From assembly GCF_001428605.1 (NCBI RefSeq), contig NZ_LMID01000010.1, forward strand, positions 475,195-539,194: DNA of 64,000 nt, written 5' to 3'. Origin of the DNA: Sphingomonas sp. Root720. GTDB lineage: Bacteria; Pseudomonadota; Alphaproteobacteria; Sphingomonadales; Sphingomonadaceae. Positions 35,799-44,327 of the stretch are shown piece after piece; positions within the stretch are counted from its first letter, which is position 1; each line of letters starts with the position of its first letter. Made by a program: the position numbers and the translations under genes. The notes beneath the pieces are model-generated. The model searched no databases and was not told the origin of the DNA. It saw only the letters and a list, made by a program, of their open reading frames with translations.

Positions 35799-36605
35799 AT
35801 GGCCAAGGTGGTTCCGGGCCGCGGCAAGAATCCGTCCGAGCGGGGGACGGTGAAATCGTGCGACAGGACGATCGACGTTCTCGAATATTTCGCCTCGGTG
35901 CATGGGCCGGTGCGGACCAGCGAGGTCAGCGCCGCGCTGGGCCTGCCCAACAGCAGCATCGACGACATATTGCGGACCTTCGCCGCGCGCGGCTACCTGA
36001 CCTTCAATCGCCTCTCCAAGACCTATCAGCCGTCCTACAAGATCATCGGCACCGCGCGCGCGATCGAACGCTCCTATTTCGGCGACGGGCGGATGGGCGC
36101 GCTGCTGCGCGACCTGCGCGACGAGACCGGCGCCACGGTCTACATGACCGTCCAGAACGACTGCTGGCTGGAGACCGTCGCCGCGGTCGAGGGGAGCTGG
36201 CATTTCGACGGCGAGACGATCGATTACCGCCGCACGCTCGTCCATTATGACGATGGCGGCTGGCGCCCCGCCACGAACTTCGCCGGCATCCTCCTCGCCA
36301 GCCAGTCGAACGTCGACGTGATGGACGTCGCCGGCCGCAGCCAGAAGATCGGCATCGCGGCGAGCGGCGCGCCCGCCATGGGCGAGCTGATCGAACGGGT
36401 CGGCCGCATCCGGACGCGCGGCTATGCGCTGTGCCGGCGCAACGACACGGTCGCGGTCGAATCGATCGCCTGTCCGCTGCCGTCGGGCAGCAACGTGCCA
36501 GTCGCGGTCGGACTGATCGGCCACGACCTCAACCTGCGCGACGAGACGCAGATCCGGCGCCTCGCCATGGGCATGCGCCAGACGATCGCGCGCTACTGCA
36601 ACTGA
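35799..36605 (+). CDS. IclR-family transcriptional regulator
   Basis: 268 aa. The N-terminal winged HTH (about residues 18-75) includes SCDRTIDVLEYFA and LGLPNSSIDDILRTFAARGYL; the remainder is the effector-binding domain with NFAGILLAS. It lies just before the fused acyl-CoA dehydrogenase gene (convergent) and near two TTCCG-N6-CGGAA dyads at 38.8 and 40.5 kb, a site type plausible for IclR proteins. Probably controls region F enzymes. Effector unknown. Confidence 0.92.
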   Translation: MAKVVPGRGKNPSERGTVKSCDRTIDVLEYFASVHGPVRTSEVSAALGLPNSSIDDILRTFAARGYLTFNRLSKTYQPSYKIIGTARAIERSYFGDGRMGALLRDLRDETGATVYMTVQNDCWLETVAAVEGSWHFDGETIDYRRTLVHYDDGGWRPATNFAGILLASQSNVDVMDVAGRSQKIGIAASGAPAMGELIERVGRIRTRGYALCRRNDTVAVESIACPLPSGSNVPVAVGLIGHDLNLRDETQIRRLAMGMRQTIARYCN

Positions 36606-36632
36606 CGCCGAATAGGGGGCCACGGTCAGGCG

Positions 36633-38735
36633 TCACGTCGACCGCGGCAGGCCCAGCGCCTGCTGCGCGATGATGTTGCGGTGGATCTCGCTGGTGCCGC
36701 CATAGATGGTCTGGCCGATCGCCTGGCGGTGCTTCTCCTCGATTTCGGCGAGGGCGGGGGTAGCCGGGTCGAGCGAGGCGGGCGCGGCCAGCGCCATCAG
36801 GTCGGCGGTATCGGCCATATAGCTCTCGGTCGCGAACAGCTTCGCCATCGGGCCCATCGCGCGGCTCGCCTGTCCGGTCGCCATCGCCCAGGTCGCGCGG
36901 CGGCAGAGCAGGTCGGCGAGTTCGACATGCGCCGCCACCCGCGCGAGCCGGGTACGGACGGCGCGGTCCGCGATCGGCGTGGCGCCGTCGTCGCCCACGC
37001 GCCGCGCCCAGCGCAGCGCAGCGTCGAGCAGGCTGTGCTGGAGGACATGATAGCCCTCGCCGCCATGTTCGATCGCCATCGCCGCCGCCATCACCGTCAT
37101 CCCGCCATCGACCGGCCCCAGCCGGTAGCGATCGGGCACGCGGACCTGGTCGTAGAAGCTGATATTGGTGCGCTCGTCCTGCAGGGTATGGACCGGCCGG
37201 ATCGACACGCCGGGTAGCGACAGCGGCACGAAGAAGATCGTCAGGCCGCGATGCTTGGGCTGCGACGGATCGCTGCGGGCAAGCAGCAGCACATAGTCGG
37301 AGATGTGCGCACCGGTGGTGAACATCTTCTGCCCGTCGATGATCCAGTCGCCTGTCCCGGACCCCGATCCGGGATCGCCGTCGCGCACCGCACGGGTGCG
37401 CGCGGCGTAGATGTCCGAACCCGAATCGGGTTCGCTGAAGCCGAGGCAGGACAGCGCCGCCCCTTCGGAGAGGCGCGGCATGACCTCCATCTGAAGTTCG
37501 GGCGATCCGAACGCCATCACCATCCGCGCGCCCATGTTCGTGATGCCGATCGGCACACGGGTCCAGCGATACTCCTCGAACACGCGGGCGAGCGCCGACA
37601 CCTCATAGGGGCTGCGCTCGGCCCCGCCCCAGCGGCGCGGCCAGTCGGGATAGGCGAGCCCGGCGGCCGCGAGCTTGCGGTGGAAGGCTGGATCGTGGCC
37701 GTCGGTCGAATGGTGCGATTTCGCGCGCAGCTCATCGGTCAGCTCGGCGTCGAAGAAGCGCCGCGCCTCATCGGCGAACCGCTCGGCCGCCGCACCGAAG
37801 CCGAAGTCGATCCCGGGATCGCGCGTGGCGGGCACCGCCATCGCCCGCCCCGCCCAGAGCAGGTCGCCGGCCAGCGCCAGCGCCTCGTCGGGATCACCAT
37901 CGGCCAGCGCCGCGCGGTTGATCGCGGTGAAATAGAGCTGGATGTCGGATTCGAGCGACAGGCCATAGCCACCGAAGCTGCGCAGCGCCGCCCGCACCGC
38001 GCGCCGCGCCGCCGTCGCCGCCCACCAGCGCGCCATCATGATCGACGCCGCCGCACCCGGCTCGCGCGCGGCGACGGCCTGGACCGCGCGCCAGACGAGC
38101 AACTGCCCCGCCTCGATCTCGGTCGCGGCGTTGGCGAGGGGATGCGCGACCGCCTGGAAAGCGCCGATCGGCTTGCCGAACTGCCGGCGCTGCGCCGCAT
38201 AGGCCGCCGCCATCGCGATCGCCTCGCGCGCGGCCCCGATCAGCCACGCGGCGGACAACAGGCTGCGTTCGGCGAGCGCCTCGGCATGGCGATCGAGCGC
38301 GTCCGGACCGGCCGCCAGCGACACGCTTCCGCCGCCAGGAGCGACGATCGCCAGCCCTTCGGGCGTCGCGACGATCCGGTGCTGCGATCCGCCAGTTCCC
38401 AGCAGCAACGGCCTGTCGCGCAGCGTCCCGACATCGCCGCCGATCCGCGCGAGCAGCCGCGCCGCCGCGACGCCGTCGGCGAGCGGGATCGGCGCCAGCC
38501 GCCGCCCGGCCTCCTCGCACAGCAGCACCGCTTCGAGCAGGTCGGCATCGGCGCCGCCCCCGGCTTCGGGCGTGCGCATCGCGACGAAGCCGGTCGCGAT
38601 CGCCTTGCCCCACAGCTCGGGCGAGAAATGGCCGCGATCGGCGGCGCGAACGACGTCGGCGGGGCATTCGGCGGCGAAGAAGCGCTCGGCCGCCTCACGC
38701 ACCAGCCGCTGCTGGTCGGTCAGTTCCAGATTCAT
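36633..38735 (-). CDS. Fused two-domain acyl-CoA dehydrogenase (FadE34-like)
   Basis: 700 aa, about twice the usual length. The N-terminal half (about 1-310) resembles the small subunits, with RRQFGKPIGAFQAVAH; the C-terminal half (about 320-700) resembles the large subunits, with SEPDSGSDI and IYGGTSEIHRNIIAQQALGLPR. The frame is continuous, so this is a real fusion rather than a frameshift artefact. Single-chain fusions of this design (FadE34/ChsE3, about 711 aa) serve steroid side-chain oxidation. It is convergent with IclR and divergent from the crotonase at 38884. Confidence 0.93.
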   Translation of the reverse strand: MNLELTDQQRLVREAAERFFAAECPADVVRAADRGHFSPELWGKAIATGFVAMRTPEAGGGADADLLEAVLLCEEAGRRLAPIPLADGVAAARLLARIGGDVGTLRDRPLLLGTGGSQHRIVATPEGLAIVAPGGGSVSLAAGPDALDRHAEALAERSLLSAAWLIGAAREAIAMAAAYAAQRRQFGKPIGAFQAVAHPLANAATEIEAGQLLVWRAVQAVAAREPGAAASIMMARWWAATAARRAVRAALRSFGGYGLSLESDIQLYFTAINRAALADGDPDEALALAGDLLWAGRAMAVPATRDPGIDFGFGAAAERFADEARRFFDAELTDELRAKSHHSTDGHDPAFHRKLAAAGLAYPDWPRRWGGAERSPYEVSALARVFEEYRWTRVPIGITNMGARMVMAFGSPELQMEVMPRLSEGAALSCLGFSEPDSGSDIYAARTRAVRDGDPGSGSGTGDWIIDGQKMFTTGAHISDYVLLLARSDPSQPKHRGLTIFFVPLSLPGVSIRPVHTLQDERTNISFYDQVRVPDRYRLGPVDGGMTVMAAAMAIEHGGEGYHVLQHSLLDAALRWARRVGDDGATPIADRAVRTRLARVAAHVELADLLCRRATWAMATGQASRAMGPMAKLFATESYMADTADLMALAAPASLDPATPALAEIEEKHRQAIGQTIYGGTSEIHRNIIAQQALGLPRST

Positions 38736-38803
38736 GCGTCGCCCCGGATCATGGACCGGGCTTCGCGGTCAGCGCGGCGGCCTGTCAAATCGCGCCGCCG
38801 CAC

Positions 38804-38819
38804 TTCCGGCCCGTCGGAA
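38804..38819. promoter_or_regulatory. TTCCG-N6-CGGAA operator candidate
   Basis: TTCCG at 38804-38808 and CGGAA at 38815-38819 form a perfect dyad with a 6-base spacer in the divergent gap between the fused acyl-CoA dehydrogenase and the crotonase. The same dyad and spacing recur at 40482-40497 before the amidohydrolase gene. Confidence 0.55.
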
Positions 38820-38883
38820 GCCACCGCTTCTCCCATGCGGGCGGCGCCGCTCCGGCGCATCGGTGCGCGGCGGAGGATGTGCT

Positions 38884-39699
38884 GTGGCAGACTATATCGG
38901 CTATGCGGTCGCCGACCGGATCGCGACGATCACCCTCGACCGGCCCGAGCGACGCAACGCCCAGAACCAGCAATTGCTGGAAGAGCTCAACGACGCCTGG
39001 GAACGCGCGGCGGCGGACGAGGAGGTCCGCGTGATCCTGCTGCGTGCCGAGGGGCCGCATTTCTCGGCCGGGCACGACATCAGCCCCGAGGAGGTGGACG
39101 GCGGCCCGTTCCAGCGGATCAGCGCCTCGATCCCGACGCGCGGCCTGCTCGATATCTACCAGTGGGAAGCGCGCCATTATCTCGGCTTCTCGCGCCGCTG
39201 GCGCGACATCCCCAAGCCGTCGATCGCGGCCGTGCAGGGCGCCTGCATCGCCGGCGGCCTGCTGCTCGCCTGGCCCTGCGACCTGATCGTCGCCGCCGAC
39301 AATGCCCGCTTCTCCGACCCGGTCGTGCTGATGGGGATCGGCGGGGTCGAATATCACGGCCACACCTGGGAGCTCGGCGCGCGCAAGGCGAAGGAGATGC
39401 TGTTCACCGCCAGGCCGATCGACGCGGCGGAGGCCGAGCGGCGCGGCATGGTCAACCGGGTGGTGCCGCTCGCCGAGCTCGACGAAGCCGCCCGCGCGCT
39501 CGCCGCCGAGATCGCCCGGATGCACCCGCACGCGCTCGCCATGGCCAAGCGCGCGGTCAACCAGACGCTCGACATACAGGGGCAGGCCGCGGCGCTGCAG
39601 AGCTGCTTCGACATCCACCAGCTCGGCCATGCCTCGGCCTATGCGCAGGGCGGCCAGTTCATCCTGACCGACCTGCCCGGCATGAAGGACCGGAACTGA
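38884..39699 (+). CDS. Crotonase-fold enoyl-CoA hydratase (GTG start)
   Basis: 271 aa. Opens VADYIGYAVADRIATITLDRPE; oxyanion elements GPHFSAGHDIS near residue 60 and GACIAGGLLLAWPCD near 125. GTG at 38884 has GGAGGA about 7 nt upstream. Its stop overlaps the next crotonase start (TGATG). Two crotonases in tandem suggest successive hydration/isomerisation or ring-opening steps. Confidence 0.92.
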   Translation: MADYIGYAVADRIATITLDRPERRNAQNQQLLEELNDAWERAAADEEVRVILLRAEGPHFSAGHDISPEEVDGGPFQRISASIPTRGLLDIYQWEARHYLGFSRRWRDIPKPSIAAVQGACIAGGLLLAWPCDLIVAADNARFSDPVVLMGIGGVEYHGHTWELGARKAKEMLFTARPIDAAEAERRGMVNRVVPLAELDEAARALAAEIARMHPHALAMAKRAVNQTLDIQGQAAALQSCFDIHQLGHASAYAQGGQFILTDLPGMKDRN

Positions 39700-40472
39700 T
39701 GCTGCGCATCGCCGACGCGGACGGCGTGCGCACCCTGACGCTCGACCGGCCCGCGCGGCTCAATGCGCTGACCCAGGCGCTGCTCGCGGAGCTGATCGCG
39801 GCGCTGGACGCAGCCGCGGTCGATCCGGCCGTCCGCTGCCTCGTCCTCACCGGCGCCGGGCGCGGCTTCTGCGCCGGCTACGACCTCGGCGACAAGCCCG
39901 CCGAAGAGCCTCGCGCGGACGAGGTGGCGGCGATCATGCTGCGCGACAGCCGGGCGCTCACCCTGCTGCGCCACATGGGCAAACCGACCATCGCCGCGAT
40001 AGGCGGCCCGGCGGCGGGGAGCGGCCTGCTGCTCGCCGCCGCCTGCGACCTGCGCATCGCGTCGGAAGGCGCGGTCTTCAAGCTCGCCTTCGCCAGTGCC
40101 GGGCGCTGCGGCGATCCCGGCGGCGCCTATCTGCTCACCCATTTGCTCGGGCCGGCGCGGGCCCGCGAGCTGTTCCTGCTCGACGAGAAGATCGATGCCG
40201 GACGGGCGCTGTCGATCGGCCTCGTCACCCGCGTGGTCGGGGACAAAGCGCTCGATGCCGAAGTGGCGGCACTCGCCCGCAGGCTCGCTTCGGGACCGAC
40301 CGGCGCCTATGCCGCGATAAAGCGCAACCTCAATGCCGCCGAGGCGCTCGGCTTCGAGGAGAGCATCGCCGCCGAGGCGCCGGGCAATGCCCGCGCCAGC
40401 CTGTCGCACGACGGGCGCGAGGCCGGGCTCGCCTTCGCCGAACGGCGCCCTCCCGTCTTCCGGGGCTGGTGA
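39699..40472 (+). CDS. Crotonase-fold enoyl-CoA hydratase/isomerase
   Basis: 257 aa. RLNALTQAL, GAGRGFCAGYDLGD and GPAAGSGLLLAAACDLRIAS are the family landmarks; the C terminus FAERRPPVFRGW is typical. Starts at 39699 overlapping the previous gene by 1 base. Followed after 100 bases, which include a TTCCG-N6-CGGAA dyad, by the amidohydrolase. Confidence 0.92.
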   Translation: MLRIADADGVRTLTLDRPARLNALTQALLAELIAALDAAAVDPAVRCLVLTGAGRGFCAGYDLGDKPAEEPRADEVAAIMLRDSRALTLLRHMGKPTIAAIGGPAAGSGLLLAAACDLRIASEGAVFKLAFASAGRCGDPGGAYLLTHLLGPARARELFLLDEKIDAGRALSIGLVTRVVGDKALDAEVAALARRLASGPTGAYAAIKRNLNAAEALGFEESIAAEAPGNARASLSHDGREAGLAFAERRPPVFRGW

Positions 40473-40481
40473 TGCACGCCT

Positions 40482-40497
40482 TTCCGCGCCTTCGGAA
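40482..40497. promoter_or_regulatory. TTCCG-N6-CGGAA operator candidate
   Basis: TTCCG at 40482-40486 and CGGAA at 40493-40497; flanking T and A extend the dyad to TTTCCG-N6-CGGAAA. It lies 76 bases before the amidohydrolase start. Identical geometry to the site at 38804. Confidence 0.55.
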
Positions 40498-40572
40498 AAG
40501 GACCGGCGCGGCTTGCTCCCGGCGGCGGGCGGCCGCCAGCATGGCCGCGTTTCCCCCTTTCGAGCGTGGCCG

Positions 40573-41760
40573 ATGACCGAGACCCTGCCCTTCCCCGTCT
40601 ATGATGCGGACAATCATTTCTACGAGCCCGAGGACGCCATCCTCCGGCACCTGCCCGCCAAATGGCGCGGCGACATCCAGTTCGTCACCGTCGACGGCCG
40701 CAAGAAGCTCGCGATCGGGGGGAAAATCTCGCAATATATCCCCAACCCCACCTTCGAGCGGGTCGCGGCGCCCGGCGCGCATCTCGATTTCTACCGCGCC
40801 CGCAATCCCGAAGGCCGATCGCTGCGCGACATCCAGGGCAAGGCGATCGCCCCGCCCGACGAATTCCGCCGGGGCGAGAAGCGGATGGAGGTGATGGACC
40901 GTCACGGCGTCCACGCCGCACTGTTCTTCCCCACATTGTTCTCGGCGATCGAGAACCGCATGTCCTACGACCATGGCCTGCTCCATGACGCGCTCCACGC
41001 GCTCAACCTGTGGACGCAGGAGGAATGGGGCTTCGCGCGCGACGGCCGCATGTTCGGCGTGCCGATCATCTCGCTCGCCGACATGGACCGTGCCCTCGTC
41101 GAACTCGACTGGCTGCTGGCGCAGGGCGCGCGCTGCGTCTGCATCCGCCCGGGGCCCGTTCCCGGCTATCGCGGTTCGCGCTCGATGGGCCTGCCCGAGT
41201 TCGATCGCTTCTGGGCGCGGATCGCCGAGGCGAGGATCTTCGTCGCGATCCATGCCGCCGACACCGGTTACGCTTCGCTGATCACGATGTGGACCGGCGG
41301 CGGCGAATGGCTCCCATTCGAGCCCAACCCGCTGGTCAACTGCCTGCGCATCATCGACCGCGCGATATCGGACACGGTCGCCGCGCTGATCTGCGGCGGG
41401 GTGTTCGACCGGCATCCCGGCGTGCGGGTCGCCTGCATCGAGAATGGCGCCGCCTGGGTCCGGCCGCTGCTCGAGACGCTGCGCTACGTCCATGGCCAGA
41501 TGCCGCAGACGCTGGGCGGCGACCCGGTCGAGGCGTTCCACCGCCACATCTTCGTCGCCCCGTTCGTCGAGGACGATGTCGAGGAACTGGCTCGGCACAT
41601 GGACAGCTCGCGCATCCTGTTCGGCAGCGACTGGCCGCATCCCGAGGGCACGGTCGAGCCGCTCGACTATCTCGAGGAATTGACCGCCTTCGATGCGGCG
41701 CAGAAGAAGCAGATCATGAGCACCAACCTGCAGGGCCTGCTCGAAGGGCGCCGGGACTGA
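40573..41760 (+). CDS. Amidohydrolase family 2 metal-dependent hydrolase
   Basis: 395 aa TIM-barrel protein. First metal strand VYDADNHFYEPEDA, a His in FVAIHAADTG, and the C-terminal Asp in LFGSDWPHPEG. Related to but divergent from the amidohydrolase at 11316. Likely hydrolase or decarboxylase. It precedes the AMP-ligase by 4 bases, so an amide, lactone or carboxylated intermediate may be processed before or after CoA activation. Confidence 0.91.
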   Translation: MTETLPFPVYDADNHFYEPEDAILRHLPAKWRGDIQFVTVDGRKKLAIGGKISQYIPNPTFERVAAPGAHLDFYRARNPEGRSLRDIQGKAIAPPDEFRRGEKRMEVMDRHGVHAALFFPTLFSAIENRMSYDHGLLHDALHALNLWTQEEWGFARDGRMFGVPIISLADMDRALVELDWLLAQGARCVCIRPGPVPGYRGSRSMGLPEFDRFWARIAEARIFVAIHAADTGYASLITMWTGGGEWLPFEPNPLVNCLRIIDRAISDTVAALICGGVFDRHPGVRVACIENGAAWVRPLLETLRYVHGQMPQTLGGDPVEAFHRHIFVAPFVEDDVEELARHMDSSRILFGSDWPHPEGTVEPLDYLEELTAFDAAQKKQIMSTNLQGLLEGRRD

Positions 41761-41764
41761 GGCG

Positions 41765-43234
41765 ATGGACGTCGCCGATCGCATCCGGCGGTCCTTCCGC
41801 GACCATGGCGAGCGCCCCGCGATCGCGTTTCGCGAGCATTGGGTGAGTTGGGGCGAGGTCGGCGGCTTCGCCGACCGGCTCGAAGCGCTGCTGGCGGATG
41901 CCGGCGTGGCACCCGGCGCCCGAATCGGCCTCGTCGCCCGCAACCGCGGATCGCACGCCGCCGCGATGCTCGCCCTGCTGGCGCAGCGCCGCTCGGTCAG
42001 CCTGATCCATCCGTTCCTCCCCGCCGCCATGCTCGCCGAAGAGGTCGAGCGGCTCGGCGCCGCCGCGCTGATCGCCGACGCGGAGGACTGGCCCGCGATC
42101 GCGCTGGGCTGCGGCAAGGCCGGAAGCGCCGGCATCGCCCTGCGCGAACGCCCCTTCCTGCCGATGGCGGTACCGGGGCTCGAACGCGCGACGATCGCCG
42201 ACGCGACCGAGGGCGGCGGGCTGATCGAGATATTGTCGAGCGGCACCACCGGCCCACCCAAGCGGCTGCCGCTTCCCCTCCACGTCCTCCAGCGCGCCGT
42301 CGACAGCGCACCCGCGGGCGAGGGCCAGAGCGGCCCCCCGCCGCAGATCAACGTCTGGCCGCTGAGCGGGGTCGGCGGCCTCAGCCTGCTGGCGGCAAGC
42401 GGCGCGCAGGCAGCGCCGCTCGTCCTGATCGAGAAATTCTCGGCCGAGGCGCTGGCCGACGCGGTGCGCCGCCACCGTCCGCCGATGCTGGGCCTGCCCC
42501 CCGCCGCGATCCGCATGACATTGGACGCCGCCGTCCCGCGCGAGCATCTGGCGAGCGTCACCGCCATCTATGGCGGATCGGCGACGCTCGATCCCGATAT
42601 CCAGGACCGGTTCGAACGCCATTACGGCATCCCGATCTACTGGGGGCTGGGCGCGAGCGAGTTCTGCGGCACCATCGTCCGCTGGACCCCCGCCATGCGC
42701 CGCGCGGTGGGCGATGCGAAGCGCGGCAGCGTCGGCCTGCCGATGGAGGGGGTGGCGTTGCGCGTCGTCGATCCCGATGACGGTTCGCTGGTCGAGGACG
42801 GGCGCGAGGGGCTGATGCAGGTCCATTGCCCCGTCATCCACCCCCACTGGGTATCGACCACCGACCTTATCCGGATCGACGGCGACGGCTATGTCTATCA
42901 TCTCGGCCGCCACGACGGCGCGATCGTGCGCGGCGGCTTCAAGATCATGCCCGAGCGGGTCGCCGACGCCTTGCGCGACCATGAAGCGGTGCGCGACGCG
43001 GCGGTGGTCGGCCTGCCCGACGAACGGCTGGAGATGGTTCCCGCGGCGATGGTCGAGCTGCATGGCGGCGCCCGGACCGACGAGGCGGGGCTGCTGGCGC
43101 ATCTGCGCGAGCGGCTGCCCTCCACCCATATCCCTGTGCGGATCGCCATCGTCGACGAACTCCCGCGCACGCCCTCGCTGAAGGTCAGCTTGGCAGCCGT
43201 GCGGGCGGCGATGGAAGGCAAGCCGGCAAATTAG
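41765..43234 (+). CDS. AMP-forming acid:CoA ligase
   Basis: 489 aa ANL-superfamily adenylate-forming enzyme. ATP loop SSGTTGPPK near residue 158, motif YWGLGASE near 297, the hinge Asp/Arg region TDLIRIDGDGYVYHLGRHD near 370-388, and the C-terminal catalytic Lys in PRTPSLKVS. All signature motifs are intact, though the N-terminal domain is shorter than in many fatty acyl-CoA ligases. Probably activates the pathway acid to its CoA thioester. Convergent with the acyl-CoA dehydrogenase pair. Confidence 0.92.
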   Translation: MDVADRIRRSFRDHGERPAIAFREHWVSWGEVGGFADRLEALLADAGVAPGARIGLVARNRGSHAAAMLALLAQRRSVSLIHPFLPAAMLAEEVERLGAAALIADAEDWPAIALGCGKAGSAGIALRERPFLPMAVPGLERATIADATEGGGLIEILSSGTTGPPKRLPLPLHVLQRAVDSAPAGEGQSGPPPQINVWPLSGVGGLSLLAASGAQAAPLVLIEKFSAEALADAVRRHRPPMLGLPPAAIRMTLDAAVPREHLASVTAIYGGSATLDPDIQDRFERHYGIPIYWGLGASEFCGTIVRWTPAMRRAVGDAKRGSVGLPMEGVALRVVDPDDGSLVEDGREGLMQVHCPVIHPHWVSTTDLIRIDGDGYVYHLGRHDGAIVRGGFKIMPERVADALRDHEAVRDAAVVGLPDERLEMVPAAMVELHGGARTDEAGLLAHLRERLPSTHIPVRIAIVDELPRTPSLKVSLAAVRAAMEGKPAN

Positions 43235-43238
43235 GCCT

Positions 43239-44327
43239 TCAGGCCGCCTTCAACCCGCCCGCGCGTTCGACCGTGTCGAGGTGATGGTCGGTATCCCCGA
43301 ACAGATTTTCCAGCACGGTCAGCCGCTGGAAATAGGCGCCCGCGGGATATTCGCTGGTCAGGCCCATCCCGCCGTGGAGCTGGATCGCCTGCTGGCCGAC
43401 GAAGCGTGCCGCGCGGTTGACCAGCGCCTTCGCCGCCGCCACCGCCGCGCCGCGTTCCTCGCCGGCCGCGCCGAGCATCGCCACCGCGTGGATCGTCATC
43501 GACCGGGCCTGCTCGATCGCCATCAGCATGTCGGCGGCGCGGTGCTGGAGCGCCTGGAAGGAACCGATCGCGACGCCGAACTGCCGGCGCGTGCCGAGAT
43601 AGTCGACGGTGATCTCGAGGAGCTTCTCCATCGCCCCGAGCATCTCGGCGCAGGTCGCGGCGATGGCGCCGTCGATCGCTGCGGCGAGCAGCGTCCGGTT
43701 GGTCGCGGGATCGCCGATCCCGGCATCGGCGGGCAGCGCGACCGCATCGAACCGGACATTGGCGGCACGGCGACCGTCGGGGGTCGGCAACAGGTCGACG
43801 GTCACCCCCGCCGTCCCCGGCGGCACCGCGAACAGGCCCAACCCGTCGGCCGTCGTCGCGGGGCAGATCAGCACGCTGTCCGGTCCGGCATCGAGCACCG
43901 CGCATTTGGCGCCCGACAACAGCCATCCATCGTCGGCCCGTTCGGCAGCGGTCGCGGGATCGTCCCAGCGATAGCGTCGCCCCGGTTCGTACAGGCACAG
44001 CACCGGGCGCCGGTCGCCGGCGATCAGCCCGGCGAGCAGGTCCCTGGCGCCGACGGCTTCGAGCAGGCGCCCCGCCAGCAGCACCGACGAGGGATAAGGC
44101 GCGCGGCCGAGCGCGCGGCCGAACGCCTCCATCACCAGCATCACCTCCTCGGCCCCTCCACCGAGACCGCCGCTCGCCTCCGCGAAGGGCAGGCCGAGCA
44201 GGCCGATGTCGCGATAGTCGCGCCACTGCGCGGCGGGATCGACCGGCAGCTGGGCGGCATGGTCCTCGAACAGCCGCGCGACGCTGGCGGCCAGAAGCTG
44301 CTGTTCCTCGCCGGGTTCGAAGTTCAT
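43239..44327 (-). CDS. Acyl-CoA dehydrogenase, small subunit type
   Basis: 362 aa. RRQFGVAIGSFQALQH near residue 235 and IQLHGGMGLTSEYP near the C terminus. Starts MNFEPGEEQQ and overlaps the large-subunit stop by 4 bases (ATGA). Ends 4 bases from the convergent ligase stop. Subunit of the third separate-gene acyl-CoA dehydrogenase pair. Confidence 0.91.
   Translation of the reverse strand: MNFEPGEEQQLLAASVARLFEDHAAQLPVDPAAQWRDYRDIGLLGLPFAEASGGLGGGAEEVMLVMEAFGRALGRAPYPSSVLLAGRLLEAVGARDLLAGLIAGDRRPVLCLYEPGRRYRWDDPATAAERADDGWLLSGAKCAVLDAGPDSVLICPATTADGLGLFAVPPGTAGVTVDLLPTPDGRRAANVRFDAVALPADAGIGDPATNRTLLAAAIDGAIAATCAEMLGAMEKLLEITVDYLGTRRQFGVAIGSFQALQHRAADMLMAIEQARSMTIHAVAMLGAAGEERGAAVAAAKALVNRAARFVGQQAIQLHGGMGLTSEYPAGAYFQRLTVLENLFGDTDHHLDTVERAGGLKAA

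Noticed and set aside
37251-40472. 1073-aa plus-strand open frame ending in a crotonase
   Set aside because: Most of it is antisense to the fused acyl-CoA dehydrogenase and then out of frame with the first crotonase; only 39699-40472 is a real gene.
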